A stretch of 64,000 nucleotides of DNA. Origin: Paenibacillus paridis (GTDB lineage Bacteria; Bacillota; Bacilli; Paenibacillales; Paenibacillaceae). Location: the NCBI RefSeq assembly GCF_006345825.1, contig NZ_VCIX01000081.1, positions 1 to 64,000 of the forward strand. The letters are read 5' to 3'. The position numbers and the translations under genes are program-made. Shown here in pieces: positions 54,451 to 63,086 of the stretch (position 1 is its first letter; every line of letters starts with the position of its first letter). A model generated the notes under the pieces. That model worked only from the letters and a program-made list of their open reading frames with translations. It was not told where the DNA came from and did no database searches.

Positions 54451-55282
54451 GCAGGGCTGTACCGACGGGGGGAGAAGACGGGACCTGATCGGGCAGCTGC
54501 GGGAGGGGACGAGGCTGCTGCCCCCTATTCGAGAGGGAGTCGACTTTTCCTTAAATACAGACGATTCGGGCGGGGATCGACTGTCCGTCGTGATACCTGC
54601 TCAAAATGAAGAAGCCACGATTGGGCGCGTCATTCAAGAGGCAGCAAAGCTTCATCCATCCGAAATTATAGTTGTGGTCAATGGGAGCACCGATCGCACG
54701 GAAGCCATTGCTTGTCAGCTTGGAGCATCGACGATTGTTTTCGAAGAGCCGCTGGGAACGGATGTGGGGAGAGCCATTGGCGCCTATGCAACTACCGGTG
54801 ATCGTTTGTTGTTTGTGGACGGTGATTTTCATATGCCATGGAAGGAGCTCTTCCCCTTCTCGGAAGCAGTGCGGAATGATTGCGATGTGGCCGTTAATAA
54901 GCTGGATCACCATCTTGGCATGCGCGCTCCTTGGAACTCGGTTACGGCACTAAAGGTAGCGCTGAATATAGCACTCGGCCGCGGCGATCTTGCTAATGCG
55001 TCGCTCGTTCAAGTGCCCTTTGCCATGAATAGGCGGGCGCTTGCGATTATGCCATGGCACTCGCTGATCTGCCCGCCAAAGGCTTATGCGATTGGCGTGA
55101 TGGGAGGCTTACGGATAAAGCCGGTACACCAGGTTGAGGTGGATCGAATGAACCGCTACCGGCCACAAAAGCATGCCAGGTCAGGACTTAATCAATCCCT
55201 GGCCGCCATGCAAATCATTGGCGATCATCTGGAAGCGATGTATGCGATGAATGGTAAAGAGAGAATGGAGGAAAAGGGATGA
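54434..55282 (+). CDS. Family 2 glycosyltransferase
   Basis: The protein of about 282 residues has a GT-A fold: SVVIPAQNEEATIGRVI is the N-terminal nucleotide-binding strand, VVVNGSTDRTEAIA follows, and LLFVDGDFHMPW is the DxD-like metal motif. No membrane helices are obvious, so it acts on the cytoplasmic side. I chose ATG 54434 because the upstream codons overlap the LSm-like gene. It overlaps the next glycosyltransferase by 4 nt. Confidence 0.82.
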   Translation: MSASYRQGCTDGGRRRDLIGQLREGTRLLPPIREGVDFSLNTDDSGGDRLSVVIPAQNEEATIGRVIQEAAKLHPSEIIVVVNGSTDRTEAIACQLGASTIVFEEPLGTDVGRAIGAYATTGDRLLFVDGDFHMPWKELFPFSEAVRNDCDVAVNKLDHHLGMRAPWNSVTALKVALNIALGRGDLANASLVQVPFAMNRRALAIMPWHSLICPPKAYAIGVMGGLRIKPVHQVEVDRMNRYRPQKHARSGLNQSLAAMQIIGDHLEAMYAMNGKERMEEKG

Positions 55283-55974
55283 TGGAGCGGGAACCAGGAA
55301 AAGTGAGTGTCGTGATTACGAACTACAATCGCGGGCCTTATCTCATCGAGTGTCTGGACAGCTTGCAGCGGCAGACCTATATAAACAAGGAAATTATTAT
55401 CATCGACGATGCTTCGACCGATCGGTCCGTCGATGTGGTACAGGCATGGTGCGAGGCAAATGGCATTGCGGGCACGGATTCCGTTGTTGTAGTGCGGCTG
55501 CCGCGAAACGCTGGGTTTTCAGGAGCGATGACGACCGGATTTTTCCTTGCCCGCGGAGAGTATATTGCCGTTCAGGACGCAGACGATTTCTCTCATCCAC
55601 AGCGGCTGGAGAAGCAGGTAGCTTATTTGGCTAACCATCCGGAGATGGCGCTAGTTGGAACCAATTATGCAGCCTTTGAAGAGGGGGAGCAGAGGCAATA
55701 CGAGCCTGCCAAATGGCTTCACTATGGCGATCAGATCCGCAAGGCTTACCAAAATGGAGGCCACTGCATCTGTCATGGGACGATCATGTTCCGCGGCGAA
55801 GCGTTCGATCGCATCGGGGGACTGAGCCGACGAATCGTTGGCGCAGAGGACTACGAGTTTATCGTTAAGTTTTTGAACAATCAACAGCAGATTGCGAACA
55901 TTCCAGACATTCTGTACTACTACCGTTTGCATACCCATCAACGGTCTTTGGCTTATTACAATAAGAAGGAGTGA
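55279..55974 (+). CDS. Family 2 glycosyltransferase
   Basis: The 231-residue GT-A enzyme shows VVITNYNRGPYLIECLDSL, IIIDDASTDRSV and the metal-binding VQDADDFSHPQRLEKQ. A later GAEDYEFIVKFL segment carries the likely catalytic base. It transfers a sugar from a nucleotide donor to an unknown acceptor. The ATGA overlap with its upstream neighbour points to one operon of surface-glycan synthesis. Confidence 0.88.
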   Translation: MMEREPGKVSVVITNYNRGPYLIECLDSLQRQTYINKEIIIIDDASTDRSVDVVQAWCEANGIAGTDSVVVVRLPRNAGFSGAMTTGFFLARGEYIAVQDADDFSHPQRLEKQVAYLANHPEMALVGTNYAAFEEGEQRQYEPAKWLHYGDQIRKAYQNGGHCICHGTIMFRGEAFDRIGGLSRRIVGAEDYEFIVKFLNNQQQIANIPDILYYYRLHTHQRSLAYYNKKE

Positions 55975-55981
55975 AGCAAAC

Positions 55982-57106
55982 ATGACAAGCCCGTCGTTAT
56001 CCGTGTTAATGGCTCTGGACAGTATGGATGCCGGCGGTACGGAAACGCATGTATTGAGCCTGGCCACTGCACTCATCCGCAAAGGACAACGCGTGAGCAT
56101 CGTTTCTGCGGACGGCCTCATGCGTTCCCGGTTCGAGGCGGCCGGCTGTGCGGTCTTTCTGCTGGATTTCGCAAGGGCCAGTCGAGGAGAGCAAGCGTTG
56201 CAGATCGATATCTTGCTGCAGCTGATGCGAAATCAGCGCATTGACTGCGTGCATGTGCATCAAACCCCGTCAGGGCTGCTCGTCGCAAATGCGGCAGCAC
56301 TGCTAGGCATTCCAACGGTATTTACAGCTCATGGCACTTATTATCCGCCAGGCAGCTTGAAAACGATACTTGGTTTATCCAAGGAAGTCATTAGTGTCAG
56401 TGCTCCTGTCCAGCAGTATATGGAGAGGTTTGGCTTTGCCTCTACCGTCATACCGAACGGCATCGATGTACAAGAATTTTATCCGGCGTCAGGCTCCCAG
56501 CTGCGGGGAGAGCTTGGCATCGCAGAGGATGCGGTTGTCCTCGTCTACGCCAGCCGCTTGGCGTGGGGTAAAGCTACCGCATGCGATACCTTGCTTAGAG
56601 CAATGAAGGATCTGCATCGCTACGGCTGGCACCGCCTGCAACTCATTGTCGTCGGCGACGGCCCCAAATATCAAGCGATCAAGGAGCTTGCCGCGTTCAT
56701 TGAGGAAGAAAGCGGGGAGACGTTTATCCATGTGATTGGCCAGCAAGCGCAAATGCGAGAATGCTACAATGCGGCAGATATCGTGGTCGGCACAGGCCGT
56801 GTCGCGCTCGAAGCGATGGCTTGCGAGAAGCCGGTGCTCGCGATTGGCAACCACGGCTTCTTTGGCTGGGTAGAGCCGTCGAATTACGGGGAAGCCTGGT
56901 CGCATTATTTTGGCGATCACGGTTCTTACTCCGCTTACTCAAGGTATTTATTTGCCAATGAAATTGCCGAGGGCTGCCGCGATTTAGAGCGGCTGCGAGC
57001 GATCGGGAAGGACGGGAGGCGCTGGATCGAACAGGAGTTTCATGCCGAGCGGGCCACCGAGCAGGCGATGCTGGTGTATCATTCGGCCATAGGTCATTCA
57101 CGATGA
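55982..57106 (+). CDS. Family 4 glycosyltransferase
   Basis: The 374-residue GT-B enzyme has MDAGGTETHVLSLATAL near the start, VHVHQTPSGLL, VIPNGIDVQEFYP in the hinge, and VVGTGRVALEAMACEKPVLA, which contains the retaining-GT donor-site glutamate. AAGGAG lies before ATG 55982, 7 nt after the previous stop. It fits a pathway making a lipid-linked or secreted polysaccharide with the neighbouring genes. Confidence 0.9.
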   Translation: MTSPSLSVLMALDSMDAGGTETHVLSLATALIRKGQRVSIVSADGLMRSRFEAAGCAVFLLDFARASRGEQALQIDILLQLMRNQRIDCVHVHQTPSGLLVANAAALLGIPTVFTAHGTYYPPGSLKTILGLSKEVISVSAPVQQYMERFGFASTVIPNGIDVQEFYPASGSQLRGELGIAEDAVVLVYASRLAWGKATACDTLLRAMKDLHRYGWHRLQLIVVGDGPKYQAIKELAAFIEEESGETFIHVIGQQAQMRECYNAADIVVGTGRVALEAMACEKPVLAIGNHGFFGWVEPSNYGEAWSHYFGDHGSYSAYSRYLFANEIAEGCRDLERLRAIGKDGRRWIEQEFHAERATEQAMLVYHSAIGHSR

Positions 57107-57119
57107 AGGGCGGTATTTT

Positions 57120-58178
57120 ATGAAACGGATTTTATATGTAGGCTGGCTTGGATTTAACAATATAGGTGATGAATTAATGTGGCTGTTGTTCCGCGATCTA
57201 TGCCGGTCGTATTTGCCTGACAAGCATTATGACGTTATTCCTTCGATTCCCGGTGTCGATATTCGTAATCCAGGCCCTTATGATACGGTGGTGCTTGGCG
57301 GCGGCTCGCTGCTTATTCCAGGCTATATCGACGTTGCCTATCAAGCGGCGGCTAAAAAGAAAAACGTGATCATTTGGGGAAGTGGCCACGACCGCCAGGA
57401 TTACCCTGTTTTTGATGCAGCGGGGAAAATCACGACGAATCTAGCGTATACAGGAGAAAACCAAGCGACAAATGGCAAGCTAATGGAACTGGCGCAGAAA
57501 TCGGTTTTTTTCGGAGTTCGCGGACCGTTGTCTCATCAGTTTCTGGAGCACTCCGGCGTTCCCAAAGCACAGACGATCATAAGCGGCGATCCTGCCTTCT
57601 TGCTGCCCGCCCCGTCGCCGGTCCACCCATCCAAGAAGTCACGGACGATCGGCGTTAACTGGGGTACTGCTTATAACCGCATATTTGGCGGGAGCGAAGA
57701 GAAGGTGGAGAAGCATTTGGTTCAGTCGCTTAGCGCCTTGATTGCTCAAGGTTATAAGATTAACATTTATTCGGTATGGGGACCTGACCGCGAGGCGTGC
57801 AAGCGATTATACGCGAAGCTTGGGGACAAGGAGAACGTCGAGCTGGATCTGGAACTCTACCATCATGAGGATCTGCTTGAGAAGCTGAAATCCTACGCGC
57901 TGACCATTAACTTCAAGCTGCATGCGAGCTATCTTTCCGCATCGGCGGGGGTCCCTTTCGTTTGCCTCGGTTATCGTTTTAAAGCCATTGATTTTGGACT
58001 TTCGCTTAAGCTGCCTGAATTTGTGCTCTCCACTGGAGACGAACAGCTTAGCGACAGCATATTGGACAGAGTGGGCAAGATAGAGAAAGGGGCCGATAAA
58101 ATACGCGAAACCTTCTATACGCAGCAGCGGCATTACCGGAGCCTGCTAGAAACGCCTTTTCAAGAAGGCCTGCTGTAA
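57120..58178 (+). CDS. Polysaccharide pyruvyl transferase family protein
   Basis: The 352-residue protein has the family signature GWLGFNNIGDELMWLL, then VVLGGGSLLIPGY, WGSGHD and the C-terminal FKLHASYLSASAGVPFVCLGY. Such enzymes add pyruvate ketals to sugars. CsaB of this family pyruvylates wall polymers so that SLH domains can bind. The neighbouring glycosyltransferases and the two SLH proteins in this window make that role attractive, but it is not proven here. A terminator follows. Confidence 0.87.
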   Translation: MKRILYVGWLGFNNIGDELMWLLFRDLCRSYLPDKHYDVIPSIPGVDIRNPGPYDTVVLGGGSLLIPGYIDVAYQAAAKKKNVIIWGSGHDRQDYPVFDAAGKITTNLAYTGENQATNGKLMELAQKSVFFGVRGPLSHQFLEHSGVPKAQTIISGDPAFLLPAPSPVHPSKKSRTIGVNWGTAYNRIFGGSEEKVEKHLVQSLSALIAQGYKINIYSVWGPDREACKRLYAKLGDKENVELDLELYHHEDLLEKLKSYALTINFKLHASYLSASAGVPFVCLGYRFKAIDFGLSLKLPEFVLSTGDEQLSDSILDRVGKIEKGADKIRETFYTQQRHYRSLLETPFQEGLL

Positions 58179-58204
58179 TCCGATAACGATTCACTTGTGA
58201 AAAA

Positions 58205-58252
58205 GAGCCGTTCCAAAAGGTCCTCGACCTTTCGAACGGCTTCTTTTTTTTT
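58205..58252 (+). terminator. Terminator of the glycan operon
   Basis: AGCCGTTC pairs with GAACGGCT (58234-58241) and an inner AAAGGT with ACCTTT. A run of nine T residues follows. Confidence 0.92.
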
Positions 58253-58272
58253 GTTATTTTCCGAGCTGCCGG

Positions 58273-58339
58273 TTGACATTAAAAAATGGTTTATGTTATA
58301 TAAAAATAAGGATTAGCACTCTAAGGAATTGAGTGCTAA
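58273..58339 (+). promoter_or_regulatory. htpG promoter with a perfect CIRCE element
   Basis: TTGACA (58273-58278) precedes TTATAT (58296-58301) at 17 nt. CIRCE follows at 58313-58339 as TTAGCACTC-N9-GAGTGCTAA, a perfect HrcA operator, placed near the transcript start. Confidence 0.92.
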
Positions 58340-58434
58340 GATAGAGGCTGACGCAGTTGAGCATTTGTACAAGCCACCTGTCACACATCCTTAATGATTT
58401 TATGATTGATGAATGGAAGGGGAACGACCTACTC

Positions 58435-60315
58435 ATGTCCAAAAAACAGTTTAAAGCAGAATCGAAAAGACTGCTGGAAATGATGATTAACTCCATTTAT
58501 ACGCAAAGAGAGATTTTCCTAAGAGAGCTTGTATCGAACGCGAGCGATGCGATCGACAAATTATATTACAAAGCTCTGACGGATGATCAGCTTGTTTTCA
58601 ACAAAGAGGATTATTACATCAAGGTAGTTGCAGATAAAGCAAACCGTACGCTGACCATTACGGATACAGGCATCGGCATGACGAAGGAGGACCTTGAGAA
58701 CAATCTTGGCGTCATTGCCAAGAGCGGCTCCTTTGCCTTTAAGAAGGAGAACGAGCTTAAGGACGGCCATAATATTATCGGCCAATTCGGCGTAGGCTTC
58801 TATTCGGCGTTCATGGTTGCGGACGTGGTGACGGTCGTATCGAAGACGCTTGGCAGCGATGAGGCGTTCAAATGGGAATCAACAGGTGCGGACGGTTATA
58901 CCATTGAGCCTTGCGAGAAGGACACTGTAGGTACGGAAATTGTGCTGAACATTAAGGAAAACACCGAGGATGATCAGTACGATGAGTATTTGGAGGAATA
59001 TCGCTTAAAATCAATTATTAAAAAATATTCCGATTTCATTCGTTATCCGATCAAAATGGACGTCAAGGGACAACGTCCGAAAGCAGACAGCGAGAATGAG
59101 TTTGAGGAATACCAGGAAGAGCAAACGGTCAACAGCATGGTGCCGATCTGGCGCAAAAACAAAAACGAGCTGACCGCTGATGATTATGAGCAGTTTTATT
59201 TCGAGAAGCGTTATGGCTTCGATAAGCCAATCAAGCATTTGCACATAAGCGCTGACGGCGCTGTTGTATATAACGCGATTTTGTATATTCCGGAGAACAC
59301 CCCATTCGACTATTACACGAAGGAGTACGAGAAAGGGCTGGAGCTCTATTCGAACGGCGTTCTCATCATGGAGAAGTGCTCGGACTTGCTGCCCGACTAT
59401 TTCAGCTTCGTGAAAGGGATGGTAGATTCCGAGGATCTGTCGCTGAATATTTCCAGAGAGATGCTGCAGCATGACCGCCAGCTGAAGCTGATCGCGAAAA
59501 ATATTAATAGTAAAATTAAAAGCGCGCTGCTTGGCATTCTGAAGGATGAGCGCGAGAAGTACGAGACCTTCTACAAAGCTTTCGGCAGACAGCTGAAATT
59601 TGGCGTGTACAATGATTACGGCGCTAATAAGGACGTGCTGCAGGATCTGCTGCTGTTCCACTCCTCCAAGGAGAACAAGCTGGTTACGCTGGATGAGTAC
59701 GTATCGCGCATGGCAGAGGATCAGAAATATATCTACTACGCATCAGGTGAGTCGATTGAGCGGATCGAGCGCTTGCCGCAAACGGAAATGGTTTCTGACA
59801 AGGGCTACGAGATTTTGTACTTCACGGACGATATCGATGAGTTTGCGATTAAAATCGTAGCGAAATACAAAGATAAAGAATTCAAATCGGTCTCAAGCGG
59901 CGATCTTGGCATTGAAGCGGACGAGAAGGACAAGGAAACAGCTGAAGAGCAGGATGCCAACAAAGAGCTATTCGAGCAAATGAAAACGATCCTTGCAGGC
60001 AAAGTGAAGGACGTTAAAGCGTCGAAACGTTTGAAAACCCACCCGGTATGCTTGTCTACTGAGGGCGAGGTTACGATCGAGATGGAGAAAATCTTGAAGG
60101 CGATGCCAAACAGCCAAGACGTAAAAGCGGACAAGGTGCTCGAAATCAACGTCAATCACGACATTTTCCAATCGCTAAAAGCAGCTAACGAGCAGGATAA
60201 AGAGAAGCTGGGCCTTTATACAACCTTGTTGTACAATCAGGCGCTGCTGATTGAGGGCTTGCCAATTCAAGACCCTGTTGCGTTCACGAACGATATTTGT
60301 AAAGTAATGGTTTAA
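58435..60315 (+). CDS. htpG: Chaperone protein HtpG (Hsp90)
   Basis: The 626-residue Hsp90 has a GHKL ATPase domain: [18 protein letters not shown] with the ATPase glutamate and asparagine, [13 protein letters not shown], and [15 protein letters not shown]. The middle domain has the conserved [12 protein letters not shown] with the catalytic arginine, and a dimerisation domain follows. It folds and remodels cytoplasmic proteins under stress. ATG 58435 is the family start; upstream codons fall in the leader. The CIRCE element indicates HrcA heat-shock control. Confidence 0.97.
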   Translation: MSKKQFKAESKRLLEMMINSIYTQREIFLRELVSNASDAIDKLYYKALTDDQLVFNKEDYYIKVVADKANRTLTITDTGIGMTKEDLENNLGVIAKSGSFAFKKENELKDGHNIIGQFGVGFYSAFMVADVVTVVSKTLGSDEAFKWESTGADGYTIEPCEKDTVGTEIVLNIKENTEDDQYDEYLEEYRLKSIIKKYSDFIRYPIKMDVKGQRPKADSENEFEEYQEEQTVNSMVPIWRKNKNELTADDYEQFYFEKRYGFDKPIKHLHISADGAVVYNAILYIPENTPFDYYTKEYEKGLELYSNGVLIMEKCSDLLPDYFSFVKGMVDSEDLSLNISREMLQHDRQLKLIAKNINSKIKSALLGILKDEREKYETFYKAFGRQLKFGVYNDYGANKDVLQDLLLFHSSKENKLVTLDEYVSRMAEDQKYIYYASGESIERIERLPQTEMVSDKGYEILYFTDDIDEFAIKIVAKYKDKEFKSVSSGDLGIEADEKDKETAEEQDANKELFEQMKTILAGKVKDVKASKRLKTHPVCLSTEGEVTIEMEKILKAMPNSQDVKADKVLEINVNHDIFQSLKAANEQDKEKLGLYTTLLYNQALLIEGLPIQDPVAFTNDICKVMV

Positions 60316-60325
60316 GAACCAATTG

Positions 60326-60376
60326 CCCGTGGGATGGCCTTCATCGTGAAGGTTGTTCCACGGGTTTGTATTTATT
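60326..60376 (+). terminator. Terminator after htpG
   Basis: CCCGTGG pairs with CCACGGG (60358-60364) with an inner CCTTCA/TGAAGG helix. The following T-rich tract is interrupted, so strength is uncertain. Confidence 0.6.
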
Positions 60377-60380
60377 TACA

Positions 60381-60445
60381 AAAAAGCGCTTGCAGAAAAA
60401 GCAGTTAATGTGATATAACCGAATTATACAAAATCTAAACGTTTA
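60381..60445 (+). promoter_or_regulatory. cre-like site and LacI-type operator
   Basis: A cre-like sequence (60381-60394; reverse strand TGCAAGCGCTTTTT, two mismatches to consensus) precedes the palindrome TAAACGTTTA (60436-60445), 16 nt before the GTG start. The palindrome recurs upstream of the transporter genes. Confidence 0.55.
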
Positions 60446-60461
60446 AAAAAGGGGTGCTCGC

Positions 60462-61499
60462 GTGACTAACATAAGCATTAAAGACATCGCCGCAAAGGCG
60501 CAGGTATCCACAGCGACAGTATCCTATGTATTAAACGGCACACGCAATGTCAAGCAAAATACCCGGGAACGGGTGCTTCAAGTCATTGAGGAAATGAATT
60601 ACAAGCCCAATAATGCTGCCCAGAGCTTAAAGCGCAGGCGAACCAACACGATCGGCGTTATTGCGGAGGATGTAACGGTATTTAACGTACCGGAAATCAT
60701 TGACGGCATTCATGATTGCGCAGAGCGGCTCGATATGCATATTTTGCTAACGAACATGAGGCTGGACAAACGAATTAGACATAGCTTGGACGATATGGAC
60801 ACTTATCGGCAATATGCGGAAAGTGCCGTTTCCGAGCTGCTTAGCAAGCAGGTAGAAGGCATTATTTATATCGGTGTGCATCCGCGTGACTTAACAGGGC
60901 TGTGCGATACTTCCGGAAAGCCGATTGTTTATACCTACAGCTACACACAGAGCAACCCTTCTATTCAATACGATGATGAACAAGCAGCTTATGATGCGAT
61001 GAAACATTTGATCGACAAGGGCCATTCGCGAATTGCGATTATTAGTGGAATTATGAATTCCATTCCTTCCCGTCTGCGTTTTAACGGTTTTTACAAAGCC
61101 GTTACAGAATTTGAGCTGCCCTTTGATCCTTTGCTGATTAAAATGGGCGATTGGGAAGCGGAATCCGGTTACCAGCTGACGAAAGAGCTGCTAGGTCTCT
61201 CTGTTCCGCCAACGGCTATACTGGCAATGAATGATGTGATGGCAGTAGGCGTGATGCGGGCGGCGTTTGAGATGGGTTTTGCGATTCCTGAGCAGCTATC
61301 GGTTATGGGCTTTGATAATCGTGAGTTCACCCAATATTTAATCCCGCGCATTACGACGATGGATTTGCCGCTGCATGAGATTGGCTATCAAGCGATGGAA
61401 GCCATATCCCGTATTCTGCAAGGGGAAGACGCTCAGATTTCCGAGAAGCCCTTATGCAGATTAGTCGAAAGAGATTCCGTAGCTCCTCCAAAAAGGTGA
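60462..61499 (+). CDS. LacI family transcriptional regulator
   Basis: The 345-residue regulator has the LacI helix-turn-helix (IKDIAAKAQVSTATVSYVLN) and hinge helix (NNAAQSLKRRRTNTIGVI), then a periplasmic-binding-like effector domain ending FDNREFTQYLIPRITTMDLP. GTG 60462 starts it after AGGGGTG. TAAACGTTTA boxes upstream of it and of the solute-binding gene suggest it controls itself and the sugar transporter. The effector sugar is unknown. Confidence 0.92.
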   Translation: MTNISIKDIAAKAQVSTATVSYVLNGTRNVKQNTRERVLQVIEEMNYKPNNAAQSLKRRRTNTIGVIAEDVTVFNVPEIIDGIHDCAERLDMHILLTNMRLDKRIRHSLDDMDTYRQYAESAVSELLSKQVEGIIYIGVHPRDLTGLCDTSGKPIVYTYSYTQSNPSIQYDDEQAAYDAMKHLIDKGHSRIAIISGIMNSIPSRLRFNGFYKAVTEFELPFDPLLIKMGDWEAESGYQLTKELLGLSVPPTAILAMNDVMAVGVMRAAFEMGFAIPEQLSVMGFDNREFTQYLIPRITTMDLPLHEIGYQAMEAISRILQGEDAQISEKPLCRLVERDSVAPPKR

Positions 61500-61512
61500 A
61501 CACCTTTTTTTT
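61490..61512 (+). terminator. Terminator overlapping the LacI stop codon
   Basis: AAAAAGGTG and CACCTTTTT pair around the AA left in the loop. The 5' arm includes the regulator's stop codon, and a T run follows. Confidence 0.65.
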
Positions 61513-61523
61513 AGTGGGTAAGT

Positions 61524-61556
61524 TAAACGTTTAGATATTAGTTGGAAACGCTTACT
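61524..61556 (+). promoter_or_regulatory. LacI-type operator and cre candidate before the sugar transporter
   Basis: TAAACGTTTA (61524-61533) repeats the box found before the LacI gene. TGGAAACGCTTACT (61543-61556) differs from the cre consensus at one position. The two suggest specific repression plus carbon catabolite control. Confidence 0.6.
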
Positions 61557-61616
61557 TTCAGGTTGGCTATGATCCGATAGGATTGAGCATAAAAAAACGT
61601 TGCGGGGGATGAAGAA

Positions 61617-62975
61617 ATGCGCAAGATGGGTCTAGGTTTGACAGCACTATTTTTAGTTTTGACGATGGCGTTGACAGCATGCAGCAGTACAAATAACGGT
61701 ACGAACGTTAAGCCCTCGGCTTCGCCGGCAGGGACGAAAGCCGAAGGTGGCGAGGCGCCGCCAGCAGCGGAACCGACAAAACTAACGCTCTGGACCTTCG
61801 TTCAGCAGCATGCCGATTTCTACAACTTTATGGCTGCCGAATGGAATAAAGGCAATCCTGACCAGCAAATTGAGCTTGATGCGCAAAATATACCTTACGA
61901 CGATATGCACACCCGGCTGCTGCTTGCGCTTCAGTCTGGCAAAGGTGCACCCGATCTGGTTGACATTGAGCAAAGCAAGTTTCCTAACTTTATGAAGGGC
62001 GATGTGCAGCTTGTCGAGCTTAACGATATCGTTGAGCCGGAAATTCCGAATATCGTCAAGTCGCGCGTTGAAATTTACAGCAAGGATGGGAAATATTACG
62101 GTGTTGATCTTCATGTAGGCGCGACAGTCATGTACTACAACAAAGAGCTGATGGATAAAGCGGGCGTAAATCCAGACGATATTAAGCTTTGGAGCGATGT
62201 TGAAACTTACGGAAAAACAGTCGCTGAAAAAACGGGCGTTCCGTTTATTACATTTGAAGGTAGCGGCAACTGGTCTTGGTGGCCGGCCATTAACCAAATG
62301 AAATCGGATCAAGTAGGTCCGGACGGCGAAATCACCGTAGATGATCCGCGCAATATTCAAGCGATGACATTCTTTAAGAAGCTGGTCGACGAGAAAATTG
62401 CCGCAGTTTCTCCAGGAACAGGCCATGATACTCCGGAGTACAAAGCCTTTATGAATGGCGGGGGAGCCGCAGCCGTATTTATGCCTTTCTGGTTCATGAA
62501 TCGCTTTACGGATGAAATGCCTGATCTAAAAGGGAAAATGATTATCCGGCCAATGCCAGCGTGGGAAGAAGGCGGCAACCGCTCGGCAGGTATGGGAGGA
62601 ACGGGTCTTTCCATCACAAACCAAACCAAAGCGCTGGAACTCTCCAAGAAGTTTCTAGCTTATGCGAAGCTTTCAAAAGAAGGCAACATTCAAGTATGGA
62701 AGCAGCTAGGCATGGACCCAATCCGTACTGAGGTTTGGAGCGATCCGGCGATGTCAGAGCCAAATAAGTTTACGGACTACTTCGGCACGGATATTTTCGC
62801 AACGCTGACTGAAATTAAAGACGAGATTTATCCAGTCAATATTCGTGAGACCTCGCCGAAAGTATTCGACGCCGTTCGCAACGAGATTGTGCCTAAAATT
62901 TTTCAATTCGGTGAAGATCCGGAGACGGTGATTAAGAAAGCCGCTGAAGCGCTTCGCAAAGATACAGGGAAATAA
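61617..62975 (+). CDS. Sugar ABC transporter solute-binding lipoprotein
   Basis: The 452-residue protein has a lipobox LTAC with C22 and a Ser/Gly/Pro-rich linker to about residue 50. The family 1 binding domain follows: KLTLWTFVQQHADFYNFMAAEW, then GKGAPDLVDIEQSKF and the aromatic-rich SGNWSWWPAINQ that may stack on sugar. It delivers an oligosaccharide to the permease encoded next. The ligand cannot be told from sequence. Spacer 62976-63086 holds alternative hairpins. Confidence 0.9.
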   Translation: MRKMGLGLTALFLVLTMALTACSSTNNGTNVKPSASPAGTKAEGGEAPPAAEPTKLTLWTFVQQHADFYNFMAAEWNKGNPDQQIELDAQNIPYDDMHTRLLLALQSGKGAPDLVDIEQSKFPNFMKGDVQLVELNDIVEPEIPNIVKSRVEIYSKDGKYYGVDLHVGATVMYYNKELMDKAGVNPDDIKLWSDVETYGKTVAEKTGVPFITFEGSGNWSWWPAINQMKSDQVGPDGEITVDDPRNIQAMTFFKKLVDEKIAAVSPGTGHDTPEYKAFMNGGGAAAVFMPFWFMNRFTDEMPDLKGKMIIRPMPAWEEGGNRSAGMGGTGLSITNQTKALELSKKFLAYAKLSKEGNIQVWKQLGMDPIRTEVWSDPAMSEPNKFTDYFGTDIFATLTEIKDEIYPVNIRETSPKVFDAVRNEIVPKIFQFGEDPETVIKKAAEALRKDTGK

Positions 62976-63002
62976 TTAAATTCATGAAATAGAGAGTAGG
63001 AT

Positions 63003-63047
63003 GGCAGCCGGCGCTGCCAGCAGCCGGAAATGAGGCAGCAGCGCTGG
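63003..63047 (+). promoter_or_regulatory. Intercistronic alternative hairpins between binding protein and permease
   Basis: GCTGCC (63013-63018) can pair with GGCAGC at 63003-63008 or with GGCAGC at 63034-63039. CCAGC/GCTGG (63017-63047) adds a further stem. Such hairpins often stabilise binding-protein mRNA over the permease part. Confidence 0.45.
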
Positions 63048-63086
63048 TGGTCATTTTGCAACAGATTGCGTAGGGGTGAGACAAAT

